A stretch of 64,000 nucleotides of DNA from contig JACJYI010000004.1 of NCBI GenBank assembly GCA_020636225.1, forward strand, positions 647,164 to 711,163, written 5' to 3'. Below are positions 1-9,168 of the stretch, one piece after another. Position 1 is the first letter of the stretch. Every line of letters starts with the position of its first letter. The notes under the pieces were generated by a model that saw only the letters and a list, made by a program, of their open reading frames with translations, made no database searches and had not been told where the DNA came from. The position numbers and the translations under genes were made by a program. The stretch is from Lewinellaceae bacterium (GTDB lineage Bacteria; Bacteroidota; Bacteroidia; Chitinophagales; Saprospiraceae).

Positions 1-900
1 ATGTGCGGGTGAGGGAATAGTTGCACGCAAAGGCGCAAGGACGCGGAAAATCAATAAGGCGCAAAGGAATTTTGGAATTAATTACCGCTAAGTCACTTAG
101 AGGCTTATTGTGGTGTGTTTAAAATTCTACTAGAGGGCTTGGGAGTGTTCTGAAGTGGAGAGAGGCCACTAAGGGATTTTTTACCACAGAGGACACGGAG
201 TCACACAGAGTTTATTTTACCACTAAGAGCTTGGCGGTCCTCTGAAGTGGAGGTAGACCACTAAGAAATCCAAAGTTTCTCTGCGAGCTCTCACTAGGCT
301 GACAAGTAGTAAAATATCAAGCGTTGAAGCAGTGTATCCTGTTCATGGAAGACTTTCCTTTGCGACATAGCGCCTTTGCGTGATTTATCTCTCGCAAAGG
401 CGCAAGGATCGCGGGAAAATTTAAGGCGCAAAGAGATTTTGGATTTAATGACCACTAAGTCACCTAGGGGCTTAGTGTGGTGTTTTTAAAATTCTGCTAA
501 AGAGCTTGAGGGTGTTCTGAAGTGGAGAGAGGTCACTGAGGGATTTTTTACCACAGAGGACACGGAGTCGCACAGAGTTTATTTTACCACTAAGAGCTTG
601 GCGGTCCTCTGAAGTGGAGGTAGTCCACTAAGAAATCCAAAGTTTCTCTGCGAGCTCTCACTTGGCTGACGAGTAGCAGCATATCTGGCGTTGATGGGAT
701 ATATCCATCTAATGGAAAACTTTCCTTTGCGATTTTGCGCCTCTGCGTGAAATAGTTCTAGTAATGTCCTACAGTCTCCGGATCACCACAGAGGTCACGG
801 AGTCACACAGAGTCTGAATGTAGAAGAATTTCATTGTGCACCTTCGTGAACTTCGTGTCTTCGTGGCAAGCAACGTTCCCTTCGTCTCTCCGTCTCTCCG
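1..900. repeat. Composite intergenic repeat array (tandem ~367 bp unit, about two copies)
   Basis: No gene is visible here. A unit starting near 25 (GCAAAGGCGCAAGG) recurs near 392, so two diverged copies of about 367 bp lie in tandem. Each unit has the same sub-blocks in the same order: a GGCGCAAAG block, a CACTAAGTCAC-like block, a GTGTTCTGAAGTGGAGAGAG block, an ACCACAGAGGACACGGAGTC block, a TTTCTCTGCGAGCTCTCAC block and a CCTTTGCGA block. After about 780 follow another ACCACAGAGG block and a short CTTCGTGTCTTCGTGGCAA block that ends just before the next gene. The same blocks return at 5.75, 9.2, 10.1, 49.3 and 63.9 kb. Confidence 0.85.
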
Positions 901-952
901 TCCCTCATTTTTCGGTCATCCAACCACGACTGGAAATCGCTACCTTTCGTCT

Positions 953-3900
953 ATGTGCAGCATCAGAAAGTGGTTTCTTCCGATCGTGTTGGTGTGCTGG
1001 TCCATGCCGCTCATGGCCCAGGTCCCCGATTCTCCGACCATCCCCGAGGTGGACAGCTTGTGCCAAGTGGCCCAAAATCTGTCCGACCAGCAACAATTCG
1101 ATGCTGCCCTGGAAATGATAGTGGCGGCGGCGAAGGTGGCGGTCAACCAAGGTGGGGAGGGTTCCGCTGCACAAGCCGTCTGCCGCCTGAACGAGGGCAG
1201 GATCCATTCTGCCAAAGGGGATTATCCGGAAGCGGAACGGTGTTTCCAGGAAGCAAAGGCGATCGCGGAGAAGGTGTTCGGAAAGAATCATCGGGACTAT
1301 GCGCAATGTCTGGTCGAATTGGGATTGTTGTACAGCGACCTGGGTCGGTTGCAGGAAGCAGAAGCCGTTTTCCTGGAGGCGATGCCCATCTGGGAAGCTA
1401 CCCTGGGAAAGGCGAATGCCGAGTATGCCTGGAATCTGAATAACCTGGGCATGCTCTATTATGATCTGGGGCAATATGCGAAGGCCGAAGGGCTCTATCA
1501 GGAATCCAGGTCCATCCGGGAAGCGACCCTGGGGAAGGTCCATCCGGTCTATGCCGGCAGCCTGATCAATCTGGGTATCCTGTATTGGAAGACTGGACAG
1601 CTGGACAAGGCCGAATCATTCTACCTCGAGGCCAAGTCCATCTTTGAGGAGCAGCTCCACGATACCAACCACCCGTTCTACCGGAATTGCCTCAGCAACC
1701 TGTCCATCGTCTATGTCTCCCAGGGACATTATGAGCAGGCCCAGCCCCTGTATATTCAGTCCCTGGCCCTGGTCGAGAAGTCGAAAGGAAAGGAGAACCC
1801 GGAGTATGCCAGGGGCCTGAACAACCTGGCCGTCCTCTACATGTACGATGGCAAGCTGGAAAAGGCCGAGCCATGCTACATCGAAGCCATCCGGATCCGG
1901 AAGAAGACCCTGGGTGAAGATCATATGCTGGTGGCCTCCAGCCTGAACAACCTCGCGGCCCTCTATGAGGAACTGGGTCAGTATGCCCAGGTGGAATCCC
2001 TCTATCTGGAGACCCTGGAGATCCGGAAAAAGGCCCTGGGAGCCGATCATCCCGATTATGCCCAGACACTGATCAACCTGGCGCTGTTTTACGAGCATAC
2101 CGGCAATTTGGACAAGGCCGAAGCGATCTACCTGCAAGCCCTTCCCATCTTTGAGAACAGCTATGGCAAGGAACATCCGAGCTATGCCTCCAGCCTGAAG
2201 AATTTCGCCAATCTCTATCTGGCCAGGAAGCAATTCGATCGGGCGGAGGCCTATTACCTGGAAGCCCGATCCATTCGTGAAGCAACGGTAGGGAAGATGC
2301 ATCCGGAGTATGCCACCGACCTGGTCAATCTGGCCATCCTGTATCTGGAGCAGAAGCGCGAGGCGGAAGCCGGGAAAGCCCTGCAGGAAGCCCGGACCAT
2401 CCAGGACTCCACAGTCGGCGTCACTCATCCGGAATACGCCAGGACATTGTTCTATCTGGGAGAGGTGGCCGTCAGACGGGGTGATCTGTCGAAGGGAGAA
2501 GCATTGCATGCGCAGGCGCGACAGGTCAGGGAAGCGGCTTACGGCCTGCAACATCCGGAGGTAGCCTACTCCCTGCAGCGCCTGGCCTGGGTGCACGAAC
2601 GGCAGGGACGACAATCGGATACCGAACTGGATCTGGGAACATTGCTGGACCAGGTCCAGGCACGCCTGTCGAAGGCGACCTCCTTCCTGCCGGAACAGGA
2701 ACTGGCCAGATATGTCCGGTCCTTCCGCCAGATCGGCGACCAGGTGGCGGATTGTGTCCAGGAGCGCAATGCCCGGGTGGAGAAGGCCGGCAGTCTGCCT
2801 GCGCTGCTCTACAACTACATCCTGTTCTACAAGGGCTTTCTGCTGTCTTCGGCGATCCGGTTGAAAAACCTGTCCGATCTTACCCCGGCATCCAGGGAGA
2901 TCGACCTGCGACTGAAGAGTTACCGACGGCGCCTGGCAGAGCAATACGCACTTCCCCTGACGGACCGCAAGGGGGTTCCCGAGCTGGAAGAGCAGGCCCG
3001 CAACGCAGAGAAGGAACTGATCCAGACCGTGGCCGGATTTGCCGAAGCCAGCCAGCAACTGACCTGGAAGGACATCCGGCAGGTGCTGCAAGCCGATCAG
3101 GCGGCGATCGAGTTCCTGCAATACACCCGCCTTACCGGCACACCGGACGAGAGCGTCGAATATGCCGCACTCATCATTCGATCGGACCGGGATCAACCGG
3201 AGTTTGTCCATCTGTTTTCCGAGGCGTCCATCAGCCGGGTCCTGCAGACGGATACCGACAGACGATCGGATTATGTCAACGACCTGTATGCATGGGCTGA
3301 CCGGGGATTGGTCGCTGATGAGGAGCCTGTTCCAACGCTGTACCAGTTGATCTGGTCCCGCCTCGCTGCAACCGGATTGGCGGATATCCGCACGATCTAC
3401 TATGCCCCTACCGGTGTCTTGCACCGTCTCAACCTGGGCGCCATTGCAGTGAATGATGAACAGGTGTTGTCGGATGTCTACCAGCTCATCGAGGTCAGTA
3501 GTACCCGCAGGTTGGTCGAGGGATCGAAAGATCCCGTCCGCCAGGACAATGCCACAGGCGTGGTCTTTGGCGGGTTGTATTTCGATCCGGATACCCTCGC
3601 CGGCCAGACCCCCTTGTCGGTGTCTGCTGAGGACCTGGTGGCCAGTCGTGGCCAGGTCACGGCCGACCAGGCGGGAAGTACCCGGCGGACCGGCAGCTGG
3701 TCCTACCTGAAGTGGACAGAAAAGGAAGCATCAGCGATTAAAGGCATTCTGGACGGGGCGGGAATGGATTGCCGCGAACTGGACGGGTATGCCGGCACGG
3801 AAGAGGTGTTCAAGCAGATCTGTTCCGCAGGATCCTCCCCGGTCGTGTTGCACATGGCCACCCATGGATTCTTTTTTCCGGATCCGGGAGGGCAACAGCA

Positions 3901-4366
3901 GGATCAACAGGATCTGGCCTTTCAGGATTCGGAGAATCCCATGATCCGCTCCGGACTGATCCTGGCCGGGGGAAACTACACCTGGCGCAACGGAAATCCC
4001 CTGCAACCGGGAAAGGAGGATGGCATCCTCACCGCCTACGAGATCAGCCAGATGAATTTGTCCAATACCGAACTGGTGGTCCTCTCTGCCTGCGAGACCG
4101 GGCTGGGAGATATCGAGGGCAATGAGGGCGTATATGGATTGCAACGCGCTTTCAAGATCGCCGGGGCCAAGTACCTGATCATGTCCCTGTGGCAGGTTCC
4201 TGACCGGGAGACCATGCAATTCATGACCACCTTCTACCGCAACTGGCTGGAGCCGGAGGATGGCGGGAAGATGACCATTCCCGAGGCGTTCCGAAAGACC
4301 CAGCTGGAAATGCGGGACCGGTTTTTCAATCCGTATTCGTGGGCGGGGTTTGTGTTGGTGGAGTGA
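953..4366 (+). CDS. Secreted TPR-CHAT protein (caspase-like), copy 1
   Basis: Predicted 1137 aa. The open frame reaches back to a GTG at 836, but the ATG at 953 is chosen because it gives a clean signal peptide (residues 1 to about 23, ending LMAQ); the longer form would read through intergenic repeat. Residues about 70-590 hold twelve 42-residue TPR units of the kinesin-light-chain type (LNNLAxLYxxxGxxxKAExLY, then LGKxHP), the last truncated. A linker carrying SFLPEQELARYV precedes a C-terminal CHAT domain (about 840-1137) with a candidate catalytic His971 (ATHGFFF) and Cys1047 (SACETGLGD). Bacteroidota TPR-CHAT proteins are presumed proteases or scaffolds; substrate and activity are unknown. 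The signal peptide argues for a periplasmic or surface role, unlike cytoplasmic CHAT proteases. It is a sister of the gene at 6163. Confidence 0.9.
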   Translation: MCSIRKWFLPIVLVCWSMPLMAQVPDSPTIPEVDSLCQVAQNLSDQQQFDAALEMIVAAAKVAVNQGGEGSAAQAVCRLNEGRIHSAKGDYPEAERCFQEAKAIAEKVFGKNHRDYAQCLVELGLLYSDLGRLQEAEAVFLEAMPIWEATLGKANAEYAWNLNNLGMLYYDLGQYAKAEGLYQESRSIREATLGKVHPVYAGSLINLGILYWKTGQLDKAESFYLEAKSIFEEQLHDTNHPFYRNCLSNLSIVYVSQGHYEQAQPLYIQSLALVEKSKGKENPEYARGLNNLAVLYMYDGKLEKAEPCYIEAIRIRKKTLGEDHMLVASSLNNLAALYEELGQYAQVESLYLETLEIRKKALGADHPDYAQTLINLALFYEHTGNLDKAEAIYLQALPIFENSYGKEHPSYASSLKNFANLYLARKQFDRAEAYYLEARSIREATVGKMHPEYATDLVNLAILYLEQKREAEAGKALQEARTIQDSTVGVTHPEYARTLFYLGEVAVRRGDLSKGEALHAQARQVREAAYGLQHPEVAYSLQRLAWVHERQGRQSDTELDLGTLLDQVQARLSKATSFLPEQELARYVRSFRQIGDQVADCVQERNARVEKAGSLPALLYNYILFYKGFLLSSAIRLKNLSDLTPASREIDLRLKSYRRRLAEQYALPLTDRKGVPELEEQARNAEKELIQTVAGFAEASQQLTWKDIRQVLQADQAAIEFLQYTRLTGTPDESVEYAALIIRSDRDQPEFVHLFSEASISRVLQTDTDRRSDYVNDLYAWADRGLVADEEPVPTLYQLIWSRLAATGLADIRTIYYAPTGVLHRLNLGAIAVNDEQVLSDVYQLIEVSSTRRLVEGSKDPVRQDNATGVVFGGLYFDPDTLAGQTPLSVSAEDLVASRGQVTADQAGSTRRTGSWSYLKWTEKEASAIKGILDGAGMDCRELDGYAGTEEVFKQICSAGSSPVVLHMATHGFFFPDPGGQQQDQQDLAFQDSENPMIRSGLILAGGNYTWRNGNPLQPGKEDGILTAYEISQMNLSNTELVVLSACETGLGDIEGNEGVYGLQRAFKIAGAKYLIMSLWQVPDRETMQFMTTFYRNWLEPEDGGKMTIPEAFRKTQLEMRDRFFNPYSWAGFVLVE

Positions 4367-4409
4367 TGTAAAGTCGGAAGGCGGAAATCGCCCGCCTGTT
4401 TTCTATGGG

Positions 4410-5414
4410 TTAAGCAATCATATGTTGAAAATTTGGATCATACATAGTGTCATCCCTGACGAGGGCAAAGATTCGGTGCAAGATTTTGTTCCGAACGGCA
4501 TTTAGAACACTCATTTTATGTTTTCCCTCAGCCACTTTTCTACAGTAGTAGTCACTCAGCTCTCCTGGGACGGCAATTGCCGATCTGGCACATTGATGGA
4601 GCAAGGTTTTGATCCGTTTATTTGCCCTCGGGCTAACATGACGCTTGCCTTTGTAGAGGCCTGAAGAGTACTCGAAAGGAGCGACACCGGCAGCACAGGC
4701 TAATTTTTTAGCATTTTCATATTTAGTGAACTCATTGGTTTCTATCATCAATGCGACAGCAGTCACCATGCCAACCCCCTTTACAGAGGTGATTTGATCA
4801 ACTTTGCGGCTCACCTGAGCATCTTGTTCGATGATCTGCTGGATCTGCTTGTCAATGTTCTTGATCCGCTCATTGATCTGTTCGATAACCGGTGTGGAGT
4901 TTTCACTGACCAAACAAGCCATCTCCGGCTTTGAAAATGAATTGAGTTCTTTCATTGGCAGGGTTAACATCGTCTTGGCTCGAATGAGTCTGGATCGTAG
5001 ACTGGCCATAACACTCAATTTTCTAATGACATCTCTTGGAGGCGTCCAGAGTCTTGCTTTGTCTTGAAAGCGAACACCATAGATGGCAATTCGCTCTGCA
5101 TCTATGGCGTCGTTTTTACCTCTTGTCATGCCACTTGATGATTTGATATGTGAGGCATGCTCAACCCATGTAGGCACTTTTTTAGCCCAAAGAACTTCGA
5201 GAAGTAGATTGCCATACACACCGGTTGACTCCATGACAACCAACATTTGGCTCAGGGTCACATCAAACGATTTTCTTAAAGTGGTAAGCGTTGCTCGGAT
5301 GTCCGTTTTGCAGTTATCAATTTGGCCTTGCCAAACCTTGGCTCCATCTTTGATGAGACATAGATCGAGCCATTCCTTACTGACATCGACTCCTAACGTG
5401 GCACAAAAGTTCAT
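4410..5414 (-). CDS. IS110-family DEDD transposase
   Basis: 334 aa. The N-terminal RuvC-like DEDD domain shows Asp10 (GVDVSK), Glu62 (VMESTGVYG) and Asp102/Asp105 (KNDAIDAERIA). The C-terminal Transposase_20 region has a helix-hairpin-helix (SVKGVGMVTAVALM, about 210-223) and the conserved Ser-Gly near 250-252 (APFEYSSG), where family members carry the catalytic serine. In this family the transposase joins DNA guided by a bridge RNA. All expected residues are present and the frame is intact, so the element may be active. It reads away from the upstream non-coding region described next. Confidence 0.93.
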   Translation of the reverse strand: MNFCATLGVDVSKEWLDLCLIKDGAKVWQGQIDNCKTDIRATLTTLRKSFDVTLSQMLVVMESTGVYGNLLLEVLWAKKVPTWVEHASHIKSSSGMTRGKNDAIDAERIAIYGVRFQDKARLWTPPRDVIRKLSVMASLRSRLIRAKTMLTLPMKELNSFSKPEMACLVSENSTPVIEQINERIKNIDKQIQQIIEQDAQVSRKVDQITSVKGVGMVTAVALMIETNEFTKYENAKKLACAAGVAPFEYSSGLYKGKRHVSPRANKRIKTLLHQCARSAIAVPGELSDYYCRKVAEGKHKMSVLNAVRNKILHRIFALVRDDTMYDPNFQHMIA

Positions 5415-5749
5415 TTTGACTTACATTTAGATGTTTGAAATGTGATAGGAATCTTAAGCTGCGCCGAGACCCTACTAGTAGGTTTTAATACCTGATTTTC
5501 TATCTGGCCTTGATGCTTAAGAAAGCCGGGTTGGGATTGCAACAGGCGCTGGGCTTCAAAACCCACGGCAGGCCTAATTCGCCCATCCCGGCTCCTATCA
5601 TTTATCCATAAGATGGCAGCAAAGAGTTTTCCACTTTTACACATTCGCTAACAAAAAGAAGAAAGAAGCAAAGAAGAAAAATACATATGATGATAATGAC
5701 TATGTATTCAATTCTGACCTCTTTGCAAACCTAAGGGCCGGCGAGGCAG
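5415..5749 (-). ncRNA. Candidate IS110 bridge-RNA region (left end)
   Basis: This is the non-coding upstream end of the IS110 element. It contains nested inverted repeats: AGCCGGG at 5524-5530 pairs with CCCGGCT at 5587-5593, with an internal GGG/CCC hairpin around CTTCAAAA, plus a CCTACTAGTAGG palindrome near 5473-5484 and CTTAAG repeats. Position, length and structure fit the bridge RNA of the IS110 group, which pairs with target and donor. The exact transcript ends and the two guide loops are not assigned. The far part (about 5651-5705) is A-rich and resembles the tail of the IS3 element at 48.5 kb. Confidence 0.5.
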
Positions 5750-6100
5750 GGAAGGCGGAAAAGTAGAATTTACCACTGAGTCACTGAGGGCACTGGAGAG
5801 GTGGAATGGGCATTTTACTGGAGAGATTGGGGGTGCTGTGAAGTAGAAAGAGAGCACTAAGAGATACTGGATGAATCAGTCTCTTCGTCTCCAATGACCA
5901 CAGAGGGCACGGAGTCACACAGAGTTTTCATTCAGTAGAAATTCTTTGTGCACCTTCGTAAACTTCGTGTCTTTGTGGCAAATAACGTTCCCTTCGTCCT
6001 GGTTGTACCACAGAGGGCCCAGACGCTTACAGTCTGTATCCACCCCGAGTACTCGGGGCTAAATCGGCCATCGTCTGGGCACGGAGATTTACAACGGTTT
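5750..6100. repeat. Composite intergenic repeat plus hairpin repeat, leader of TPR-CHAT copy 2
   Basis: Right of the IS110 element the composite repeat resumes (GAATTTACCACTGAGTCAC, then ACCACAGAGGGCACGGAGTC near 5898 and the CTTCGTGTCTTTGTGGCAAA block near 5966). At about 6017-6080 a structured insertion follows: a CAGACGCTTACAGTCTG hairpin, a CCCCGAGTACTCGGGG palindrome, then a GGCCATCGTCTGGGC arm. The same insertion appears at 10.3, 49.8 and 63.9 kb. No gene is seen. Confidence 0.8.
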
Positions 6101-6162
6101 GCCGTAGTCGTGATGGAAGTTTCCTATCTTCAATGGTGTTCTGGTGCAATATAGGGAACCCA

Positions 6163-9100
6163 ATGAGAGTAGTTTTTCTGATTTGTTTCCAACTTTTCTG
6201 CTCCATTCTGTGCGCCCAATTGGTGGACTCCACGGTCATCCGTCAAGTGGATAGCCTTGTCCAAATATCTCGAACCCTCACGGGAAAAGGTGAATATGAT
6301 CAAGCCCTGGAAGTCAATGCATCCGCAGAGAAACTGGCATTGAAACATCTGGGTTATGAGTCAGCAGCGTACGGGAGTTGCTGCTTTAACCATGGAAGAG
6401 TACTCTATTTCAAGGAAGATTTCCAGGAAGCAGAAAAATGGTATCTCAAAGGAAAGGCCATTATCGAGGAAGTTGTAGGGAAAAGGCATGTCGATTATGC
6501 CAAGGTACTGAGCAACCTGGCAATTCTTCATAAGGACTTATGCAATTACAGGGAGGCGGAATCGCTATATCTTGAAGCAAAAGAAATTTTTAGAGATGTG
6601 TTTGGTGAAGAGCACCTCTATTATGCCAGATGCTTGAATAACCTTGCCATCCTTTACCTGGATATGGGCCTCTACGAACTAGCGGAACCCTTATATGTGG
6701 AAGCGAAGGACATCCGTGAAAAATTGGTCGGAAGTAAGCATCCTGATTATTCCGCCAGCTTGAACAACCTGGCGGTCCTGTATTGGCATATGGGTAAATT
6801 GGAAGAGGCGGAATCCCTTTACATAGAGTCCAGGGCGATCTGGGAAGAAGTGCTCGGAAAGGAGCATCCAAATTATGCCAGCAGCCTGAACAACCTTGCT
6901 ATTCTGTATGTGGAAATGGGTAACTACGTACAGGCTGAACCACTCTATCTGGAAGCAAGGGATATCCGCGAAAAAGTGTTCGGAAAAGAGCATCCTGACT
7001 ATGCTGAATGCTTGAACAATCTGGCAAACCTGTATTCCCGTTTGCGCCAATACGAAAAAGCTGAACTACTCTATTTGGAGTCCTTAGATATTCGAGAAAG
7101 TGTGTTCGGTAAATCGCATCTCGAATATGCTCAAACGCTGAACAATCTGGCAGTTTTCTATCGAAGGATGGGGAATTTCGAAAAAGCCGAATCACGTTCT
7201 CTCGAGTCAATAGCTGTCCTGGAAAAACTACTGGGGAAGCAACATCCGACGTATGCCTCTGGTCTGAATAATTTGGCTCTCCTATACCAGGATATGGGCG
7301 ATGTTGGAAAGGCAGAATTGCTTTGGTTAGAGACCAATGAGATTCGGGAGCAAGTGCTCGGCAAAGGGCATCCAGATCATATAACAAGTCTGAACAACCT
7401 GGCGAATTTGTATGAAGAGCTATATCGGTATTCAGATTCTGAGCCATTGCTGCGAGAGGCCCATATCCGCTCACGAATCAGCTTGGTCAATGCCACGTCG
7501 TTTCTTTCCGAACAGGAACTTGCCAAATATGTAGCCACATTTCAATATAACAGAGATGAATTGAATTCACACTTGCTGGCACGTCATGCCAAAGGAGCAC
7601 CGCACGGAATTCTACCTTCACTGGTTTACGACCATGCTCTGTTTTATAAAGGGTTCCTCCTGTCGGCTGCTTCCAGGCTGAATTCGCTTGCATTGGCATC
7701 ACCTGAGTCAGTGGAGATCAATCTCCGGCTCAAAGGATATCGTCGCCGTCTGGCCGCTGAATATACCAAGCCGATCGCCGAACGAAAAGGCATTGCCGAT
7801 CTGGAGGAAAAAGCCAACCTGGCTGAAAAGGAACTGGCCCGCACAGTGGCAGGTTATGCGGAAGCTCTCCGCCAGGTCAAGTGGGAGGAGGTACAGGCTA
7901 CGTTGTCGAAAGACGCTATCGCCCTGGAATTTGTGCATTTCCGGGTCAATTTTCCCAATCAACCAGACAGTGTACAGTATGCTGTGTTGTTGTTGCGGCC
8001 TGGAGCACAACAGCCTTTGTTCATCCCCCTCTTTGAGGAAACAGAATTCGACCACCGTTTAGCTACCGATAAAGAGCGTAAGTCGGATTATGTCAATGAC
8101 CTTTATGCCTGGGCCGGTCGGGGCCTGGTCGAATTGGGCAGTGAAGAAAAATCCCTTTACGATCTGATCTGGTCAAAAATTGAAGCGGCGGGCCTCGAAA
8201 GCATTCAGACGGTGTATTATTCACCCTCAGGCGTGTTACACCGTCTGAATCTGGGCGCCATCGCCGTTGATGATGAGACCATCCTTTCCGACCGCTATAA
8301 CCTGGTCGCCTTGAACAGCACCCGGCAATTGGTCATTCCTTCTACCCTCACCATTGGCGCCAATGATGCCCTCCTGGTCGGTGGGGTGAACTTTGAAACA
8401 GATTCTATCCAATCGACGGTTGATGAGCAACTTCTCCTGGCCAGTCGTTCCGCTGCAGATGCCTCGACCCAATCCGGTTCCCGCGGCGGCTCCTGGTCCT
8501 ACCTCAAATGGACGGAAAAAGAGGTGGAAAACATCACCACCACGCTAGCTGAAGGAGGATGTCAAGCAACCCGGTTAAGCGGTTCTGATGCAACCGAAGA
8601 GGCCATCAAAGCCATCGGCAAAAAGGGATCCTCCCCTCGTATCCTGCACATTGCCACCCATGGATTCTTTTTCCCAGACCCCGCTGCGGTCAGCGGTGTG
8701 CGGTCAGCGGTCGAAATGGATCATGAAGCTGTATTCAAGTGGTCGGACAACCCCATGATCCGCTCTGGCCTCATCCTGGCCGGCGGCAATTATGCCTGGC
8801 AGCATGGCCGTGCGGTCAGTCCCGACAAGGAAGACGGCATCCTCACCGCCTACGAGATCAGCCAGATGAACCTGTCCAATACTGAGCTCGTGGTCCTCTC
8901 TGCCTGTGAGACGGGCCTGGGGGATATCCAGGGCAACGAAGGCGTGTATGGCCTGCAACGGGCCTTCAAGATCGCCGGAGCGAAATACCTGATCATGTCC
9001 CTGTGGCAGGTACCCGACCGGGAGACCATGCAGTTCATGACCACGTTCTACAAGAATTGGCTGGAGGAACAGATGACCATCCCCGATGCCTTCCGCAAGA

Positions 9101-9168
9101 CCCAGCTGGAGATGCGGGACCGGTTTTTCAATCCGTATTCGTGGGCGGGGTTCGTGCTGGTGGAGTGA
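6163..9168 (+). CDS. Secreted TPR-CHAT protein (caspase-like), copy 2
   Basis: 1001 aa from the ATG at 6163, chosen because it starts a clear signal peptide (MRVVFLICFQLFCSILCAQ). Nine 42-residue TPR units follow, three fewer than in copy 1. The shared linker (SFLSEQELAKYV) and a C-terminal CHAT domain come next, with candidate His833 (ATHGFFF) and Cys915 (SACETG). The last ~120 residues and the 20 bp after the stop are almost identical in DNA to copy 1, while the TPR half is diverged and visibly more AT-rich. This is a mosaic pattern that suggests gene conversion of the CHAT end. A TATCTTCA box at 6125-6132 with TTTG at 6098-6101 is a weak promoter candidate. Substrate unknown. Confidence 0.9.
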   Translation: MRVVFLICFQLFCSILCAQLVDSTVIRQVDSLVQISRTLTGKGEYDQALEVNASAEKLALKHLGYESAAYGSCCFNHGRVLYFKEDFQEAEKWYLKGKAIIEEVVGKRHVDYAKVLSNLAILHKDLCNYREAESLYLEAKEIFRDVFGEEHLYYARCLNNLAILYLDMGLYELAEPLYVEAKDIREKLVGSKHPDYSASLNNLAVLYWHMGKLEEAESLYIESRAIWEEVLGKEHPNYASSLNNLAILYVEMGNYVQAEPLYLEARDIREKVFGKEHPDYAECLNNLANLYSRLRQYEKAELLYLESLDIRESVFGKSHLEYAQTLNNLAVFYRRMGNFEKAESRSLESIAVLEKLLGKQHPTYASGLNNLALLYQDMGDVGKAELLWLETNEIREQVLGKGHPDHITSLNNLANLYEELYRYSDSEPLLREAHIRSRISLVNATSFLSEQELAKYVATFQYNRDELNSHLLARHAKGAPHGILPSLVYDHALFYKGFLLSAASRLNSLALASPESVEINLRLKGYRRRLAAEYTKPIAERKGIADLEEKANLAEKELARTVAGYAEALRQVKWEEVQATLSKDAIALEFVHFRVNFPNQPDSVQYAVLLLRPGAQQPLFIPLFEETEFDHRLATDKERKSDYVNDLYAWAGRGLVELGSEEKSLYDLIWSKIEAAGLESIQTVYYSPSGVLHRLNLGAIAVDDETILSDRYNLVALNSTRQLVIPSTLTIGANDALLVGGVNFETDSIQSTVDEQLLLASRSAADASTQSGSRGGSWSYLKWTEKEVENITTTLAEGGCQATRLSGSDATEEAIKAIGKKGSSPRILHIATHGFFFPDPAAVSGVRSAVEMDHEAVFKWSDNPMIRSGLILAGGNYAWQHGRAVSPDKEDGILTAYEISQMNLSNTELVVLSACETGLGDIQGNEGVYGLQRAFKIAGAKYLIMSLWQVPDRETMQFMTTFYKNWLEEQMTIPDAFRKTQLEMRDRFFNPYSWAGFVLVE

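Larger units (their letters stand above)
4388..5749 (-). mobile_element. IS110-family insertion element
   Basis: The element holds one DEDD transposase gene with only about 22 bp beyond its stop and about 335 bp of non-coding DNA upstream of its start. That asymmetry is typical of the IS110 group, whose guide RNA is encoded in the left end. The boundaries come from comparison with the paralogous locus. After copy 2 of the TPR-CHAT gene the sequence AAAGTCGGAAGGCGGAAAAG is unbroken (about 9171-9190). Here its first part ends near 4387 and the tail resumes at 5750, with GGAAGGCGGAAA present on both sides. Exact ends are uncertain by about 12 bp because of that shared stretch. Confidence 0.8.

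Noticed and set aside
1..900. CRISPR array
   Set aside because: Repeat units are hundreds of bases, imperfect and not spaced by unique spacers; no cas genes are present.
1616..3424. Long antisense frame over the first TPR-CHAT gene
   Set aside because: It mirrors the TPR repeats and has no domain, start or signal of its own.
953..9168. Cytoplasmic anti-phage CHAT system
   Set aside because: Both proteins have signal peptides, and no gasdermin, nuclease or Cas partner lies nearby.
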